DNA of 64,000 nt, from NCBI GenBank assembly GCA_014238785.1, contig JABAAL010000011.1, forward strand, positions 31,714-95,713. The letters are read 5' to 3'. Numbering within the stretch: the stretch's first letter is position 1; each line of letters opens with the position of its first letter. The notes under the pieces were generated by a model. That model made no database searches. It was not told where the DNA came from and saw nothing but the letters and a program-made list of their open reading frames with translations. Shown piece by piece: positions 26,100 through 35,072 of this stretch. Source of the DNA: Phycisphaerales bacterium (lineage in GTDB: Bacteria > Planctomycetota > Phycisphaerae > Phycisphaerales > SM1A02). Both the position numbers and the translations under genes were made by a program.

Positions 26100-27485
26100 A
26101 TGAATCGATTACATTTACTTCCAGCGATAGCAATTATTTCATTGCCTAGCATGCTTTTTGCGGAAACGATCCTCGTTCCAAGTGACTACAACTCCATCCA
26201 AGCAGCGATTATTGCATCAAATAATGGCGACACTATCTTAGTCGATAGTGGAGTTTACAACGAAACAATTAACTTTCTTGGAAAAGAAATCACCGTCAAG
26301 AATTCTTCTGGTACCGCGTTAGGTACGATTATTGATGCTGGTTCTTCTTTTGGTTCGGTTGTTACATTTAACTTGGGTGAAACCAGTAATACAATTCTTG
26401 AAGGTTTTACTATTAGAAACGGTTCTGCTGGAAAAGGTGGCGGCGTTCTTATTGAGAATTCTTCCCCTGTGCTTAAGGACTGTATCGTTCTGGGCAATCA
26501 CTCAACCAACAATGGTGGTGGCATTTATGTTGATTCGAGTGATATTACTTTGGAGAACGTGATTGTCAAAAATAACTCGGCCAAGGGGTCAGGTGCTGGG
26601 ATATATCTAAAGTTTAGTAATTGTGTAATGACGGGCGGTAGCGTTAAAGATAACAGCGGCAATCATGGTGGTGCAATTTATGTGAAAGATAGCCCGAGTT
26701 CGGGTGAATTTATTTTAAATTCTGTTTCTATTGAGGGCAATACAGCAGTGGAAAATGGTGGGGGTATTTATTCGAAAGGTAGTTTTCTTGATGTTGAAGA
26801 ATGCGTCTTTGATTCCAACGCCTCAAATCGTGGTGGAGCATTGTTCGGTTATCTAGGCGGAAATGCCACAATTATTAGTAGCTCGTTTGTAAATAACTCA
26901 GCACGTGATTTGGGCGGTGCCGCTGACCTTAGAAATGAGAGCACCGTTACTTTTACAAACTGTGAATTTAAAAATAATATAGCTGACAGCGATTGCGATG
27001 GCGTTGGAGATGGTGCAGTTCTTAATACTGAGAACAGTGCACCCTCAACGTTGCAAAATCCTACTATTTGCAACAACCTTGTTTGTGATAGTGATGGAGA
27101 TTTTTCAGGCGTTCCTCCAATTATTATTGGCGAAATTTTCGAATGTGTGATCGGAATCGGAGCATGTTGTGGCGGTGCTGCTTGCTGGGAAATGGAAGAA
27201 GATAATTGTGCAGACGGTGGCGGCACTTGGTCTGGCGATGCAACGGTTTGTGCGTCTGTTACTTGCGAATCAAGCAACAGTTTTCTAGGCGCTTGTTGTG
27301 TTAGCGGAAATTGCGTCCAATCCACAGAGCATGCATGTGTGGAGTCGGGCAGCGATTTTCATGGCACTAATGTCGAGTGTATCGATATCATTTGCGTAAG
27401 TTGCCCAGAAGATGTTAATGGCGATGGCGAAGTTGGTGTTTTGGATATTATTCAACTGATATCAGCGTGGGGAGTTTGCCCGTAA
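26100..27485 (+). CDS. Secreted right-handed beta-helix protein with Cys-rich repeats and dockerin-like tail
   Basis: 461 residues from ATG 26100, chosen over an ATG 24 nt upstream because AAGGAG lies 7 nt before it and the signal peptide (residues 1-22) then starts directly. The body (about 25-330) is a parallel beta-helix beginning VPSDYNSIQAAIIASNNGDTI, with recurring GGGIYV/GGAIYV turns. Two copies of a cysteine-rich unit follow (GACCGGAACWEME..., then GACCVSGNCVQST...). The C terminus is one dockerin-like calcium loop, DVNGDGEVGVLDIIQLISAW, ending Gly-Val-Cys-Pro. This architecture is common in Phycisphaerae surface proteins. The ligand or substrate is unknown. A strong terminator follows. 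Confidence 0.8.
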   Translation: MNRLHLLPAIAIISLPSMLFAETILVPSDYNSIQAAIIASNNGDTILVDSGVYNETINFLGKEITVKNSSGTALGTIIDAGSSFGSVVTFNLGETSNTILEGFTIRNGSAGKGGGVLIENSSPVLKDCIVLGNHSTNNGGGIYVDSSDITLENVIVKNNSAKGSGAGIYLKFSNCVMTGGSVKDNSGNHGGAIYVKDSPSSGEFILNSVSIEGNTAVENGGGIYSKGSFLDVEECVFDSNASNRGGALFGYLGGNATIISSSFVNNSARDLGGAADLRNESTVTFTNCEFKNNIADSDCDGVGDGAVLNTENSAPSTLQNPTICNNLVCDSDGDFSGVPPIIIGEIFECVIGIGACCGGAACWEMEEDNCADGGGTWSGDATVCASVTCESSNSFLGACCVSGNCVQSTEHACVESGSDFHGTNVECIDIICVSCPEDVNGDGEVGVLDIIQLISAWGVCP

Positions 27486-27508
27486 CAAAAGGTTAAATAT
27501 AGAAAAAG

Positions 27509-27543
27509 AAAAGACCGTGCTGCAAAGCAGCACGGTCTTTTTA
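27509..27543. terminator. Bidirectional intrinsic terminator
   Basis: A perfect 15-bp stem (27509-27523 with 27527-27541) with an AAA loop and T-rich flanks on both strands. It sits between the convergent beta-helix (plus) and PEP-CTERM (minus) genes and can end both transcripts. Confidence 0.92.
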
Positions 27544-27566
27544 TTTGGATAACTTATTTAAGTCAA

Positions 27567-28253
27567 TTAACGTCGACGACGGCTTGCTAATCCAGCAAGT
27601 CCGAGTAACGCTAATGCACCTGGCGCTGGAATTGCACCAGTCCAGATATTAATGTCATCGATGAATACAGCTTCTGAGCCAGAATTCGATGCAAATGCAA
27701 TTGAAAGATTACCTGATACATCGGTTGCTTCAATGAATATCCAAGTGCCTGCAGCGGTTTCCATTCCTAGACCACCGTCATCGCCATTTCCAAGTTGCAA
27801 TAGCACATCGTCGCCATAAGATACTGTTAGAGCATCTGTGTCTTCGTACCCAGTGGTGGCTAGGAAAATTGCAAAGGAAACATTTACGCCTGCACCAAAA
27901 TCATCAATGTCTAAGCCCATGATTCCATCAGTATCGGACATTTGATAGCCTTGATCACCATCATAAAATGCTCCAACGTTGCCGGCATAATTTGTAACAC
28001 CAACATAGTCACCATCACCAAGGCCTACGCCTGGGGTTTCGAAAGGTTGGAACCAAGCATTGAAGCCATCACCGTTCACTGCTGCTTGACCATCGTTATT
28101 CTGTAGCCAGTGAAATACAGTTACATCACCGAGGTCAAAATATTTGTCACCTAGCAATGATGTGTCTTCGAAACTTTGTGAATACAGCATGTCAGCAGTT
28201 GCAGTCCCCGCTGCAAGTGAAACAAACAATCCTGTGAGTACTAAATTTTTCAT
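27567..28253 (-). CDS. PEP-CTERM-type secreted protein
   Basis: 228 residues. A signal peptide occupies about residues 1-20. An acidic Gly/Asp-rich beta-sandwich-like body follows (DGDYVGVTNYAGNVGAFYDG, GDDVLLQLGNGDDGG, EAVFIDDINIWTG). It ends with the sorting tail IPAPGALALLGLAGLASRRRR: a Pro-x-Pro-type motif, hydrophobic helix and terminal arginines. PEP-CTERM tails are removed by an exosortase that delivers proteins to the surface or exopolysaccharide. The spelling with P-A-P-G-A is typical of Phycisphaerae. A purine-rich Shine-Dalgarno (GAGAGAAGAG) is directly upstream. The biological role of the body is unknown. A shared terminator lies 24 bp downstream. Confidence 0.85.
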   Translation of the reverse strand: MKNLVLTGLFVSLAAGTATADMLYSQSFEDTSLLGDKYFDLGDVTVFHWLQNNDGQAAVNGDGFNAWFQPFETPGVGLGDGDYVGVTNYAGNVGAFYDGDQGYQMSDTDGIMGLDIDDFGAGVNVSFAIFLATTGYEDTDALTVSYGDDVLLQLGNGDDGGLGMETAAGTWIFIEATDVSGNLSIAFASNSGSEAVFIDDINIWTGAIPAPGALALLGLAGLASRRRR

Positions 28254-28404
28254 CTCTTCTCTCTCTTTTTTTGCGTGCTATCCAAACACTATTTTTCTCT
28301 TCTTGAAAGGCATCTCTAGCACCTTTTCAAAACATACTGTATAGGATGGAACAGTGATTCCAAGGAAAAACCAAAGAAATAATTCAAAAAACTTTTATTT
28401 TCTC

Positions 28405-28410
28405 TATGAT
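28405..28410 (+). promoter_or_regulatory. -10-like TATGAT exactly 6 nt before the sulfatase ATG
   Basis: TATGAT, then TGTTGC, then the ATG at 28417. No Shine-Dalgarno is present, so a leaderless transcript starting at the A of ATG is suggested. No good -35 match is visible. Confidence 0.45.
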
Positions 28411-28416
28411 TGTTGC

Positions 28417-29880
28417 ATGTTCAAAATTACCCAACTTCTCACCCTTTCGTTGCTGTATTCACCTGTTTTTGCAAAAACAACGCTGAAGCAATCAATAACG
28501 CCCACTAAGCCAAATATTGTCTTTATCCTCGCCGATGACCTTGGGTACGGTGAAGTTGGTTGTTTTGGGCAAGAATTCATTCGAACACCAAATATCGATC
28601 AACTTGCTCGAGAGGGGATGTTGCTAACGGAACATTATTCTGGAAGCCCAGTATGTGCTTCGTCGAGGTGTACGCTGCTTACTGGAAAACACACTGGTCA
28701 AGCAATCGTTCGCAACAACAGGGAACTTGGGGGTTGGGGACCAAGCGAACCTGAAGGTCAATTTCCACTTCCCCAAGGAGCCCCGACAATCAGCACAACG
28801 TTGCAAGAGAATGGTTACACAACTGCTGCGTTTGGAAAGTGGGGCTTAGGTGGACCAGAAACGAGTGGATTGCCCAACGACCATGGGTTTGATGTGTTTT
28901 ATGGATATCTTTGCCAACGCGTTGCGCATAACTATTATCCAACACACCTTTGGAAGAATACCGAAAAGGAGATGCTCAAAGGAAATGAAGATTGGTTTAG
29001 CGCGCATCAAAAGTTTGACGAGGAGAGTTCGTTTGAGGAATACAGTGCAGCCACATATGCGCCAGATAGAATTTTAGAGGAAACGGTTGCGTTTATTGAT
29101 GCCAACGCAAAGGACCCATTTTTCTTGTATTTCGCAAGCACGATTCCACACGTAGCGTTGCAAATTCCAAATGAAGAGCTCGACCTATATCCACTTGACT
29201 GGGACGAGAAACCATACCTTGGGGACAAGGGATATTTACCCCACAAAAGACCAAGAGCAGCATACGCAGCGATGATTACAAGGTTTGATACCGAGGTTGG
29301 GACGATTCTTGCCGCGCTCAAGCGAAACGGCATTGCAGAGAATACAATTGTAGTTGTAACTTCGGACAATGGTCCATCTTGGGTGGGTGGCGTTGATATG
29401 GAATTCTTCAAGAGCAGCGGAGGACTTCGTGGGCGCAAAGCGCAGTTATTTGAAGGCGGTATAAAAGTACCAACAGTTGCGTGGTGGCCAAAGCACATAC
29501 AACCAAACACAACAAATGATACGCCATCTGTTTTTTGGGATTGGTATCCAACGCTCACAAAGGTAGCAGGAGCAGAGTGCGAAGATACAAATGGCGTTTC
29601 ACTCTTACCGCTTTTTGCTGGCGCCAGTTTGCCCGAACGAGGCTTGTATTGGGAACACGGAAAGGTGCAAGCCTATCGCCAGGGCGAATGGAAATTGATC
29701 CGTTTTAAAAAGAAGGAAGGAATCGAGGTGATGCTTTTTAATTTGCAAGACGATCCAAATGAAACGTCTAATCTTGCAGATGCAAACCCAGAGATAGTCG
29801 CTCGTTTGACTGTACAAGCGATGGCAGCTAGAACAGTATCGGATGATTTCCCCTCTTTTTTAGATAGAGAGAAAAAGTAA
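28417..29880 (+). CDS. Secreted type-I sulfatase (arylsulfatase family)
   Basis: 487 residues from ATG 28417, where a signal peptide (about 19 residues) begins. An earlier ATG at 28354 would add an implausible hydrophilic lead. Conserved parts: VFILADDLGYGEVGCFGQ (metal-binding aspartates), SPVCASSRCTLLTGKHTG (formylglycine site, the cysteine being modified by FGE), FGKWGLGG, PFFLYFASTIPHVALQ, and VVVTSDNGPSW near the second metal ligand. The site reads C-A-S-S-R instead of the usual C-x-[PA]-S-R. The enzyme hydrolyses sulfate esters, probably from marine polysaccharides, in the periplasm or outside. Planctomycetes carry many such genes. It stands alone, without neighbouring glycosidases. Confidence 0.92.
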   Translation: MFKITQLLTLSLLYSPVFAKTTLKQSITPTKPNIVFILADDLGYGEVGCFGQEFIRTPNIDQLAREGMLLTEHYSGSPVCASSRCTLLTGKHTGQAIVRNNRELGGWGPSEPEGQFPLPQGAPTISTTLQENGYTTAAFGKWGLGGPETSGLPNDHGFDVFYGYLCQRVAHNYYPTHLWKNTEKEMLKGNEDWFSAHQKFDEESSFEEYSAATYAPDRILEETVAFIDANAKDPFFLYFASTIPHVALQIPNEELDLYPLDWDEKPYLGDKGYLPHKRPRAAYAAMITRFDTEVGTILAALKRNGIAENTIVVVTSDNGPSWVGGVDMEFFKSSGGLRGRKAQLFEGGIKVPTVAWWPKHIQPNTTNDTPSVFWDWYPTLTKVAGAECEDTNGVSLLPLFAGASLPERGLYWEHGKVQAYRQGEWKLIRFKKKEGIEVMLFNLQDDPNETSNLADANPEIVARLTVQAMAARTVSDDFPSFLDREKK

Positions 29881-29907
29881 TCAATCGACTACAATTGTAC
29901 ATTGCCC

Positions 29908-30327
29908 ATGCAAGAATCAGAACAAATTCAACTTGCAACCCTTTGGTTTTTATCTGCTAGAGCAATGGCGGTTGCAGGGGAAGAAATGGCCGCAGTCCAA
30001 GAGGCCGCGACTGGGTTGTACGCGCAAGCAATTCTTGGCTTTGAAGAGAGTGTTTGCAGAAAAGCGAAAGACGTTGAACACATAGACAACAAAACGCTGA
30101 TTGATTGCCTTTCAGGAGTACGGCAATTGCCAAGAGAGTTGGCTGAGAAAATTTTAACGGGTGTAATGATGATTTCTTACGCTGATCGAAAGATGAAGCC
30201 TCTTGAAGTACGCTGGGCTTCTATGCTTGCCTCGGCGATTGAAGTTTCGCCTGACGATTTTCAACGTTGTTGCGTGAACGCACGCGTTATTGCCTCAATG
30301 CTAAGACCTCACGGAGCGCCGGCGTGA
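29908..30327 (+). CDS. Hypothetical protein, possibly TerB-like helical domain
   Basis: 139 residues from ATG 29908; a TTG two codons earlier is the other option. It is all-helical in appearance with no signal peptide. The segment GVMMISYADRKMKPLEVRWASMLASAIEVS looks like the helix-Asp-helix of TerB/TerB-like (DUF533-like) domains, but this is weak. Its stop is overlapped by the GTG start of the DUF4145 gene, so the two are co-translated. A TACAAT hexamer 12 nt upstream of the ATG (29890-29895) may be the promoter. No function can be assigned. Confidence 0.6.
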   Translation: MQESEQIQLATLWFLSARAMAVAGEEMAAVQEAATGLYAQAILGFEESVCRKAKDVEHIDNKTLIDCLSGVRQLPRELAEKILTGVMMISYADRKMKPLEVRWASMLASAIEVSPDDFQRCCVNARVIASMLRPHGAPA

Positions 30328-31145
30328 GTAAGCAAGAAACAAATTTTCAGTTTTTAGAAGGATTTGACAAACGCGTTGCTCAACTTGCAAAACAGGCGGA
30401 AAAGTATGTACATACGGATCCAGATTCCTGCATGTTTAAACTACGGCTGATGGTTGAGACGATGGCAAAAAAGTTAACTAACTTGCAAATGCGAAGCGAT
30501 ATTTCACAAGACCTTGGTTCAATGTTAGGCGCGCTAGAACGCGGTGGCATAGTTCCAAGAAGGCAAGCAGATTCTATGCACGCAATTCGACGCGATGGCA
30601 ACGCGGCAGTTCACGGAAGTCCTACCCCCATCCCAACTGCAATGCGAAGACTACATGAGGCTTACAAAATTTCTGGTTGGTTCTGTAAAGTCATTAAACG
30701 AGGTTCAAAAGTCAATCTAAATGATTTTGCGCCACCTGAGCCGCCAGCCCCACTGGATCAAGCAACGAAATCATTGCATGGGAAGATTGACGAACTTGAA
30801 GAGTCAATAGAACGGCGTAGACTAGCAACGCGCGAGTCATTGTTGATGTTCGGCCCACAGGAAAATGTCAAGGAAGTTACTCGTCGCATTATCGAAGAAT
30901 TAAAAGCATTGGATAATGTTGCAGCAGCAGCTGGAGAGCCAATAATTGACGCAGATTTTGTTGCGTTAGTGATGGCAATGGACTTGGAGCAAATCGAGGA
31001 AGACCCTCGGCACGGCGGGGACTCAAGACAAGCAAGAAGAGAAGCAGAGCAGCAACTCGACTTTATAAAGCAACATCTTGCAGAGCGGGAAAAAGTATTT
31101 TTAGCGGAACGAACTTTCTTGATAGAACAAAGGAATGAATCATGA
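30324..31145 (+). CDS. DUF4145-domain protein
   Basis: 273 residues from GTG 30324, which overlaps the preceding stop (GTGA) and gives the natural N terminus. The first ~125 residues fit DUF4145: a phenylalanine-rich start, DPDSCMFKLRLMVETMAKKL, and the hallmark SMHAIRRDGNAAVHG. This helical domain also occurs at the N terminus of type I restriction HsdR proteins and of other nucleic-acid-linked proteins. No helicase or nuclease motif follows; the rest is charged helix and coiled-coil, ending in an R/E-rich stretch. Its stop overlaps the MgtC-family ATG (ATGA). The role is unknown; no restriction-modification genes are nearby. Confidence 0.7.
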   Translation: MSKQETNFQFLEGFDKRVAQLAKQAEKYVHTDPDSCMFKLRLMVETMAKKLTNLQMRSDISQDLGSMLGALERGGIVPRRQADSMHAIRRDGNAAVHGSPTPIPTAMRRLHEAYKISGWFCKVIKRGSKVNLNDFAPPEPPAPLDQATKSLHGKIDELEESIERRRLATRESLLMFGPQENVKEVTRRIIEELKALDNVAAAAGEPIIDADFVALVMAMDLEQIEEDPRHGGDSRQARREAEQQLDFIKQHLAEREKVFLAERTFLIEQRNES

Positions 31146-31630
31146 TTGTAGTAGGCGAATGGGAAGTTATTCTACGCCTTGTATTGGCGGTTTTGTTTGG
31201 AGCTTTGATTGGATTTAACAGAAGCAGGCACAATAAGCCAGCGGGCCTGAGAACAATGGCGTTAATAAGTTTAGGTTCCGCTGCGTTTACGCTCATTGGC
31301 ATTGAAGCCGTCATTCAACTTTCAGAGTTACAGCGAGGTGCGGAAAGTTTGGCATCTGGAGTTTCTTCTTCGATCAATTTGGACTCGAGCCGAATTATCG
31401 CAGGCATTGTTGGGGGCGTTGGGTTCCTTGGTGCTGGTGCAATTATTCAATCGCGTGGAAGAGTACAGGGAATGACAAGCGCTGCAAGTATTTGGGTGAC
31501 TTCGACAATCGGGGTTTCGGTCGGACTTGGGCTATATGTTCTTGCTTCAACTATTACTTTCATTGCTTTTCTCGTCTTGATTATGTACTATTTTTACGGA
31601 CATGAGTCAGAGGAAGCGGAGGATTGCTGA
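31142..31630 (+). CDS. MgtC/SapB-family membrane protein
   Basis: 162 residues with four to five hydrophobic segments, starting WEVILRLVLAVLFGALIGF. Conserved MgtC features follow: RSRHNKPAGLRTMALISLGS with the arginine and R-T-x-x-L core, and SRIIAGIVGGVGFLGAGAII with the G-x-G-F-L-G-A-G motif. SAASIWVTSTIGVSVGLGLY comes next. It lacks the soluble C-terminal domain of Salmonella MgtC, as many environmental members do. MgtC proteins modulate ATP synthase or Mg2+ homeostasis. The ATG overlaps the DUF4145 stop by 4 nt. Minus-strand msrBA converges 22 bp downstream. Confidence 0.88.
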   Translation: MIVVGEWEVILRLVLAVLFGALIGFNRSRHNKPAGLRTMALISLGSAAFTLIGIEAVIQLSELQRGAESLASGVSSSINLDSSRIIAGIVGGVGFLGAGAIIQSRGRVQGMTSAASIWVTSTIGVSVGLGLYVLASTITFIAFLVLIMYYFYGHESEEAEDC

Positions 31631-31652
31631 GCAAGTAATTTTTTGTAATTCC

Positions 31653-32672
31653 CTACCAAGGATTGGTTATGTGGCAAGCTCGTCCAGTATTTTCAATGTA
31701 ATCTTGATGCCCATCTTCGGCTAGGTAAAACTTTTTTGCAGGTTCAACTTGCGTTGCAATTGGAGAATGTAACATTTTTGATTTATCAAGTTTTTCAATA
31801 TAAGCAGTTGCAGTCGTTTGCTGATCGGGAGAGGTAGTCCAAATTCCAGATCGATATTGCGAACCAATGTCTGGACCTTGTCGGCCTACTTCCGTTGGGT
31901 CGTGCATCTTGAAAAATGCTTCCAAAAGTGTTTCGTATGAAATGACTGTTGGATCGAAAGTGACCTTTGCAGTTTCAGCATGTCCAGTTGTTCCAGAGCA
32001 AATGTCTGCGTATACTGGGTTATCTGTTTCACCCTGCATGTACCCGCTCTCAACATTGATGACGCCTTTGCCTTTTTGAAACCAGTGTTCAACGCCCCAG
32101 AAGCAACCACCGGCAAAGTAGGCGACTTCTGCTTGGATCGGTTTGGATTGGGTTGGAAGTTTTTCTCCCTCTTCGTAGAAGTGAAGCGATGCTGAGTTAA
32201 GGCAGAAGCGTTTGCCCGTTGGTTTTGGTCCGTCTTCAAACTCATGGCCAAGGTGTGCATCGCAACGAGCGCAGAGAATTTCCACGCGTTTCATATCAAA
32301 TTGGGTGTCTTCCCGAGTGGCTACATGCCCAGTTGCATAGGGCGAGAAAAAACTTGGCCAACCCGTTCCAGAAGTGAACTTGTGTTCGCTTGAAAACAGT
32401 GGTAATCCACACACAACACAGGCATAAAACCCGTCTTTTTTATTGTCTAGTAAAGTGCCGCAAAAAGGACGTTCAGTGCCAGCATTTTGCGTAATACGGA
32501 TCGCTTCTTCGTCGAGCTTTTCAAGAAGTGGTTTCTTCGCATCTTCCGTTAGAGGGGTAATGTCATATCCAGCGCGGGAATACATAGGAATTTGGGGCTC
32601 CAAATTTAGTGTGAATAAGAGTAGTGCTAACAACAATAACATTACTGGGGATAGTACGCCAGAACCGCTCAT
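31653..32672 (-). CDS. msrBA: Bifunctional methionine sulfoxide reductase (MsrB-MsrA fusion), exported
   Basis: Repairs oxidised methionine, MsrB acting on the R and MsrA on the S epimer. Of 339 residues, about 11-30 are a hydrophobic signal/anchor, so it acts in the periplasm. The MsrB half (about 40-165) has the zinc cysteine pairs CVVC and CARC, HKFTSGTGWPSFF, and the catalytic RFCLNSASLHFYE. The MsrA half (about 180-335) opens YFAGGCFWGVEHWF (catalytic G-C-F-W) and has GTTGHAETAKVTFDP and GSQYRSGIW. The B-then-A order is known from many bacterial fusions. It lies opposite the oxidase subunit III gene; both relate to oxygen metabolism, which may be coincidental. Confidence 0.94.
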   Translation of the reverse strand: MSGSGVLSPVMLLLLALLLFTLNLEPQIPMYSRAGYDITPLTEDAKKPLLEKLDEEAIRITQNAGTERPFCGTLLDNKKDGFYACVVCGLPLFSSEHKFTSGTGWPSFFSPYATGHVATREDTQFDMKRVEILCARCDAHLGHEFEDGPKPTGKRFCLNSASLHFYEEGEKLPTQSKPIQAEVAYFAGGCFWGVEHWFQKGKGVINVESGYMQGETDNPVYADICSGTTGHAETAKVTFDPTVISYETLLEAFFKMHDPTEVGRQGPDIGSQYRSGIWTTSPDQQTTATAYIEKLDKSKMLHSPIATQVEPAKKFYLAEDGHQDYIENTGRACHITNPW

Positions 32673-32765
32673 TTTGCCCGAATTAGGATAAAAGTGGCTA
32701 TACTTCCCGTTTTATACCCGTAAGCCTCGATTGGCTTCCCACCAGAATATTGGAGTGTTACAGCA

Positions 32766-33950
32766 ATGTCAGAAAGCCACGAACAAAATGTTCAACATCA
32801 CTATCGTGATATGTCGCAACAACACGATGCGGCAAAGTTGGGCATCTGGCTATTTCTAGCAACGGAAATTCTATTGTTTGGTGGTTTGTTTTGTGGGTAC
32901 GCAGTGTTCCGCGCGAACCATCCTGATCTTTTTAAGTGGGGTGGTCAGTTCTTAGATGAACAGTACGGCGCAGCAAATACAGCGGTACTTCTTATAAGTA
33001 GTTTGACGATGGCAATGGCAATCACCTTTGTGCAAAAAGAAAAGAAGCGAAGTGCGATGGTTTGCCTTGGAATCACGTTCGTCTGTGCTGGAATATTTAT
33101 GGGCATTAAGTCAATTGAATACGAGCACAAATTTCATGACCACCTTCTTGGTGGAATGGCGTTTTACCAAACAAGCGATCACGGCAATGACGCGGGGGGG
33201 GACCATGGCGCCGTAGCCTTGGGCCACGGAGATGCCGAGGCTGGGAAAGGACTTTGGAATGCAACGTGCCGATCTTGCCATGGTGCAACCGGCGAAGGTG
33301 TTCCGGGACAGGGAACGGTTTTAAATACAAGTTCTTATGTTCGAAGCCACGATGATACGCAGTTACTCGCATTTATAAAAGAGGGAAGAACGGCAAATGA
33401 TTCAGAGAGCATTTTGCAACTGCAAATGCCACCCAAGGGTGGTAACCCGATGCTCAAAGATGCGCAGTTACTTGACATCATTGCGTACATGCACACGTTG
33501 ACGATTCCAGATTCACCTAGCGATGAAGAAACAACCATCGCGGTGGCACCCACGCCGATTACTGTAGAACCTGAAGAAGCAGGTTCGTTTCTTGATGCGC
33601 TGCCTCATTCAACAACACCAAAAGCAATGCTAGCACCGTCTGGCCTTGCATCCGATGGTGCATCTCAAGCGCAGCGTTTAGCGGTATATAAACGACCAGA
33701 GGTTCCACAACTTGATGAGGCGAGACCCGCAAACGCCCACCTCTTTTTTGGTCTGTATTTCCTCATGACTGGCTTGCACGGATTTCATGTTGTAGTTGGA
33801 ATGATTGTCTTGCTCTGGCTCATGTGGCGGTTGAACCGAGGCGACTTTACGAAGCGGTACTACTCACCCGTTGAGTGTGGCGGATTGTATTGGCACGTTG
33901 TCGATGTTATTTGGATATTTCTGTTCCCACTCTGGTATCTCTTGACTTGA
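32766..33950 (+). CDS. Heme-copper oxidase subunit III with a cytochrome c domain inserted in a loop
   Basis: 394 residues. The first three spans (about 23-46, 68-88, 96-115) include [19 protein letters not shown] and a Glu-rich loop typical of subunit III. The last two (about 320-348, 370-391) contain [16 protein letters not shown] and [20 protein letters not shown]. Between spans 3 and 4 lie ~190 extra residues carrying a class-I cytochrome c: heme site CRSCH at 168-172 and axial methionine at M221 in QMPPKGG. A Pro/Ala-rich linker returns to the membrane part. The insert would be periplasmic. No subunit I or II gene is near. A TTGGAG Shine-Dalgarno is about 9 nt from the ATG. Confidence 0.9.
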   Translation: MSESHEQNVQHHYRDMSQQHDAAKLGIWLFLATEILLFGGLFCGYAVFRANHPDLFKWGGQFLDEQYGAANTAVLLISSLTMAMAITFVQKEKKRSAMVCLGITFVCAGIFMGIKSIEYEHKFHDHLLGGMAFYQTSDHGNDAGGDHGAVALGHGDAEAGKGLWNATCRSCHGATGEGVPGQGTVLNTSSYVRSHDDTQLLAFIKEGRTANDSESILQLQMPPKGGNPMLKDAQLLDIIAYMHTLTIPDSPSDEETTIAVAPTPITVEPEEAGSFLDALPHSTTPKAMLAPSGLASDGASQAQRLAVYKRPEVPQLDEARPANAHLFFGLYFLMTGLHGFHVVVGMIVLLWLMWRLNRGDFTKRYYSPVECGGLYWHVVDVIWIFLFPLWYLLT

Positions 33951-34855
33951 CTAGTCAGTCTAAGTCAATTGCGGGGGTACTATTTGCCATAGGTTCTTAT
34001 GTTTGGTGGGCTTTTGTTACACCGATTTATTTTAAATTGTTCAAGGATGTGCCAGTAGTTGAATTAGTGATTTGGCGAGTTATCTCAGGCCTTCCGTTGC
34101 TTCTTTCTTTACTGTTTTTTCGACAAAAAATTAAAGAATGTTTTAGTGTATTGCGAGACAAGAAAACATGTTTCTTGTTACTAGCATCTGCGTTCTTTAT
34201 CTCGGTGAACTGGATTGTATTTGTGATTTCAGTCGTTACGGATCGACTTATTGATAGCAGTCTTGGGTATTACATCAATCCATTAGTTACAGTTGCTTTT
34301 GGTTTTCTCTTTTTAGGTGAACGATTGCGTAAAATGCAAGCGGTTGCTGTAGGTATTGCTTTTGTAGGTGTTGTGTATTTAACAATTTCTCAAGGTTCAT
34401 TGCCGTGGATTTCAATTACGCTCCCGTGCACTTTCGCGATGTATGGCTTGTTGCGAAAAATAATGAATGTAGGGTCTATTGAAGGATTGACGATCGAAAT
34501 GACATTCGCACTTCCAATTTGTATTGGTTTGCAATGGTGGCTAGTTTCAACCGGCAATGCGGTAAGCACGGAAGGCAACTGGTACATCACTGGTGGTCTT
34601 TTGGTTGGAGGCTTAGTTACAATTGTTCCATTGCTGCTTTTTGCAAGCGGAGCACGTCGCTTAAAATTTTCTACGTTAGGCATTTTGCAATACATTGCAC
34701 CTTCGGGGCAACTTATTTTGGCCACAGTTATTTTTAAAGAAGAATTCGGATTACAAAGAGGGATTGTATTCGGATTAATTTTGATAGCTGTTTTGGTCTA
34801 TTCTTATGACGCTTTGAAATTTTCAAATGCTCAAGTAGAGCCAATAATCGAATGA
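33947..34855 (+). CDS. rarD: RarD/EamA-family transporter
   Basis: About 302 residues with ten hydrophobic helices of the drug/metabolite transporter superfamily. It opens [20 protein letters not shown], then [35 protein letters not shown] (the RarD N-W-x-x-F motif), [21 protein letters not shown], and near the end [13 protein letters not shown]. This order is specific for RarD. The best start is TTG 33947, which overlaps the oxidase stop (TTGA); ATG starts further upstream lie deep inside that gene and add non-family residues. The physiological substrate is unknown. It is co-transcribed with the oxidase subunit by position, but a functional link is doubtful. Confidence 0.88.
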   Translation: MTSQSKSIAGVLFAIGSYVWWAFVTPIYFKLFKDVPVVELVIWRVISGLPLLLSLLFFRQKIKECFSVLRDKKTCFLLLASAFFISVNWIVFVISVVTDRLIDSSLGYYINPLVTVAFGFLFLGERLRKMQAVAVGIAFVGVVYLTISQGSLPWISITLPCTFAMYGLLRKIMNVGSIEGLTIEMTFALPICIGLQWWLVSTGNAVSTEGNWYITGGLLVGGLVTIVPLLLFASGARRLKFSTLGILQYIAPSGQLILATVIFKEEFGLQRGIVFGLILIAVLVYSYDALKFSNAQVEPIIE

Positions 34856-35018
34856 ATCTAAGTTACGGTGACTGTCTCCTTATTTTGAAGGTTAATCGTA
34901 TACATTTTTTCCTTTTGACTTTCAGTAATTGAAATCGCAACCAAGCTAATTTGTGACACTATTTTGGCTACTTTGCCTCACTAAACTAAAAAAAGTAATA
35001 CAAATGTTGATTAAATAC

Positions 35019-35046
35019 TTGCAATGAATTGGTAGTGAAGTACATT
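35019..35046 (+). promoter_or_regulatory. Probable promoter for the YHYH-protein gene
   Basis: TTGCAA (35019-35024), a 16-bp spacer and TACATT (35041-35046), about 26 nt before the ATG at 35073. A GAGAG Shine-Dalgarno lies between. The rest of the 217-bp gap is AT-rich with no other clear element. Confidence 0.5.
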
Positions 35047-35072
35047 TAACCTTTGAAAGAGAGATGATAATT

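Noticed and set aside
30324..31145. DUF4145 protein as part of a restriction or defence system
   Set aside because: No helicase, methyltransferase or nuclease partner is nearby; the neighbours are a small helical protein and MgtC.
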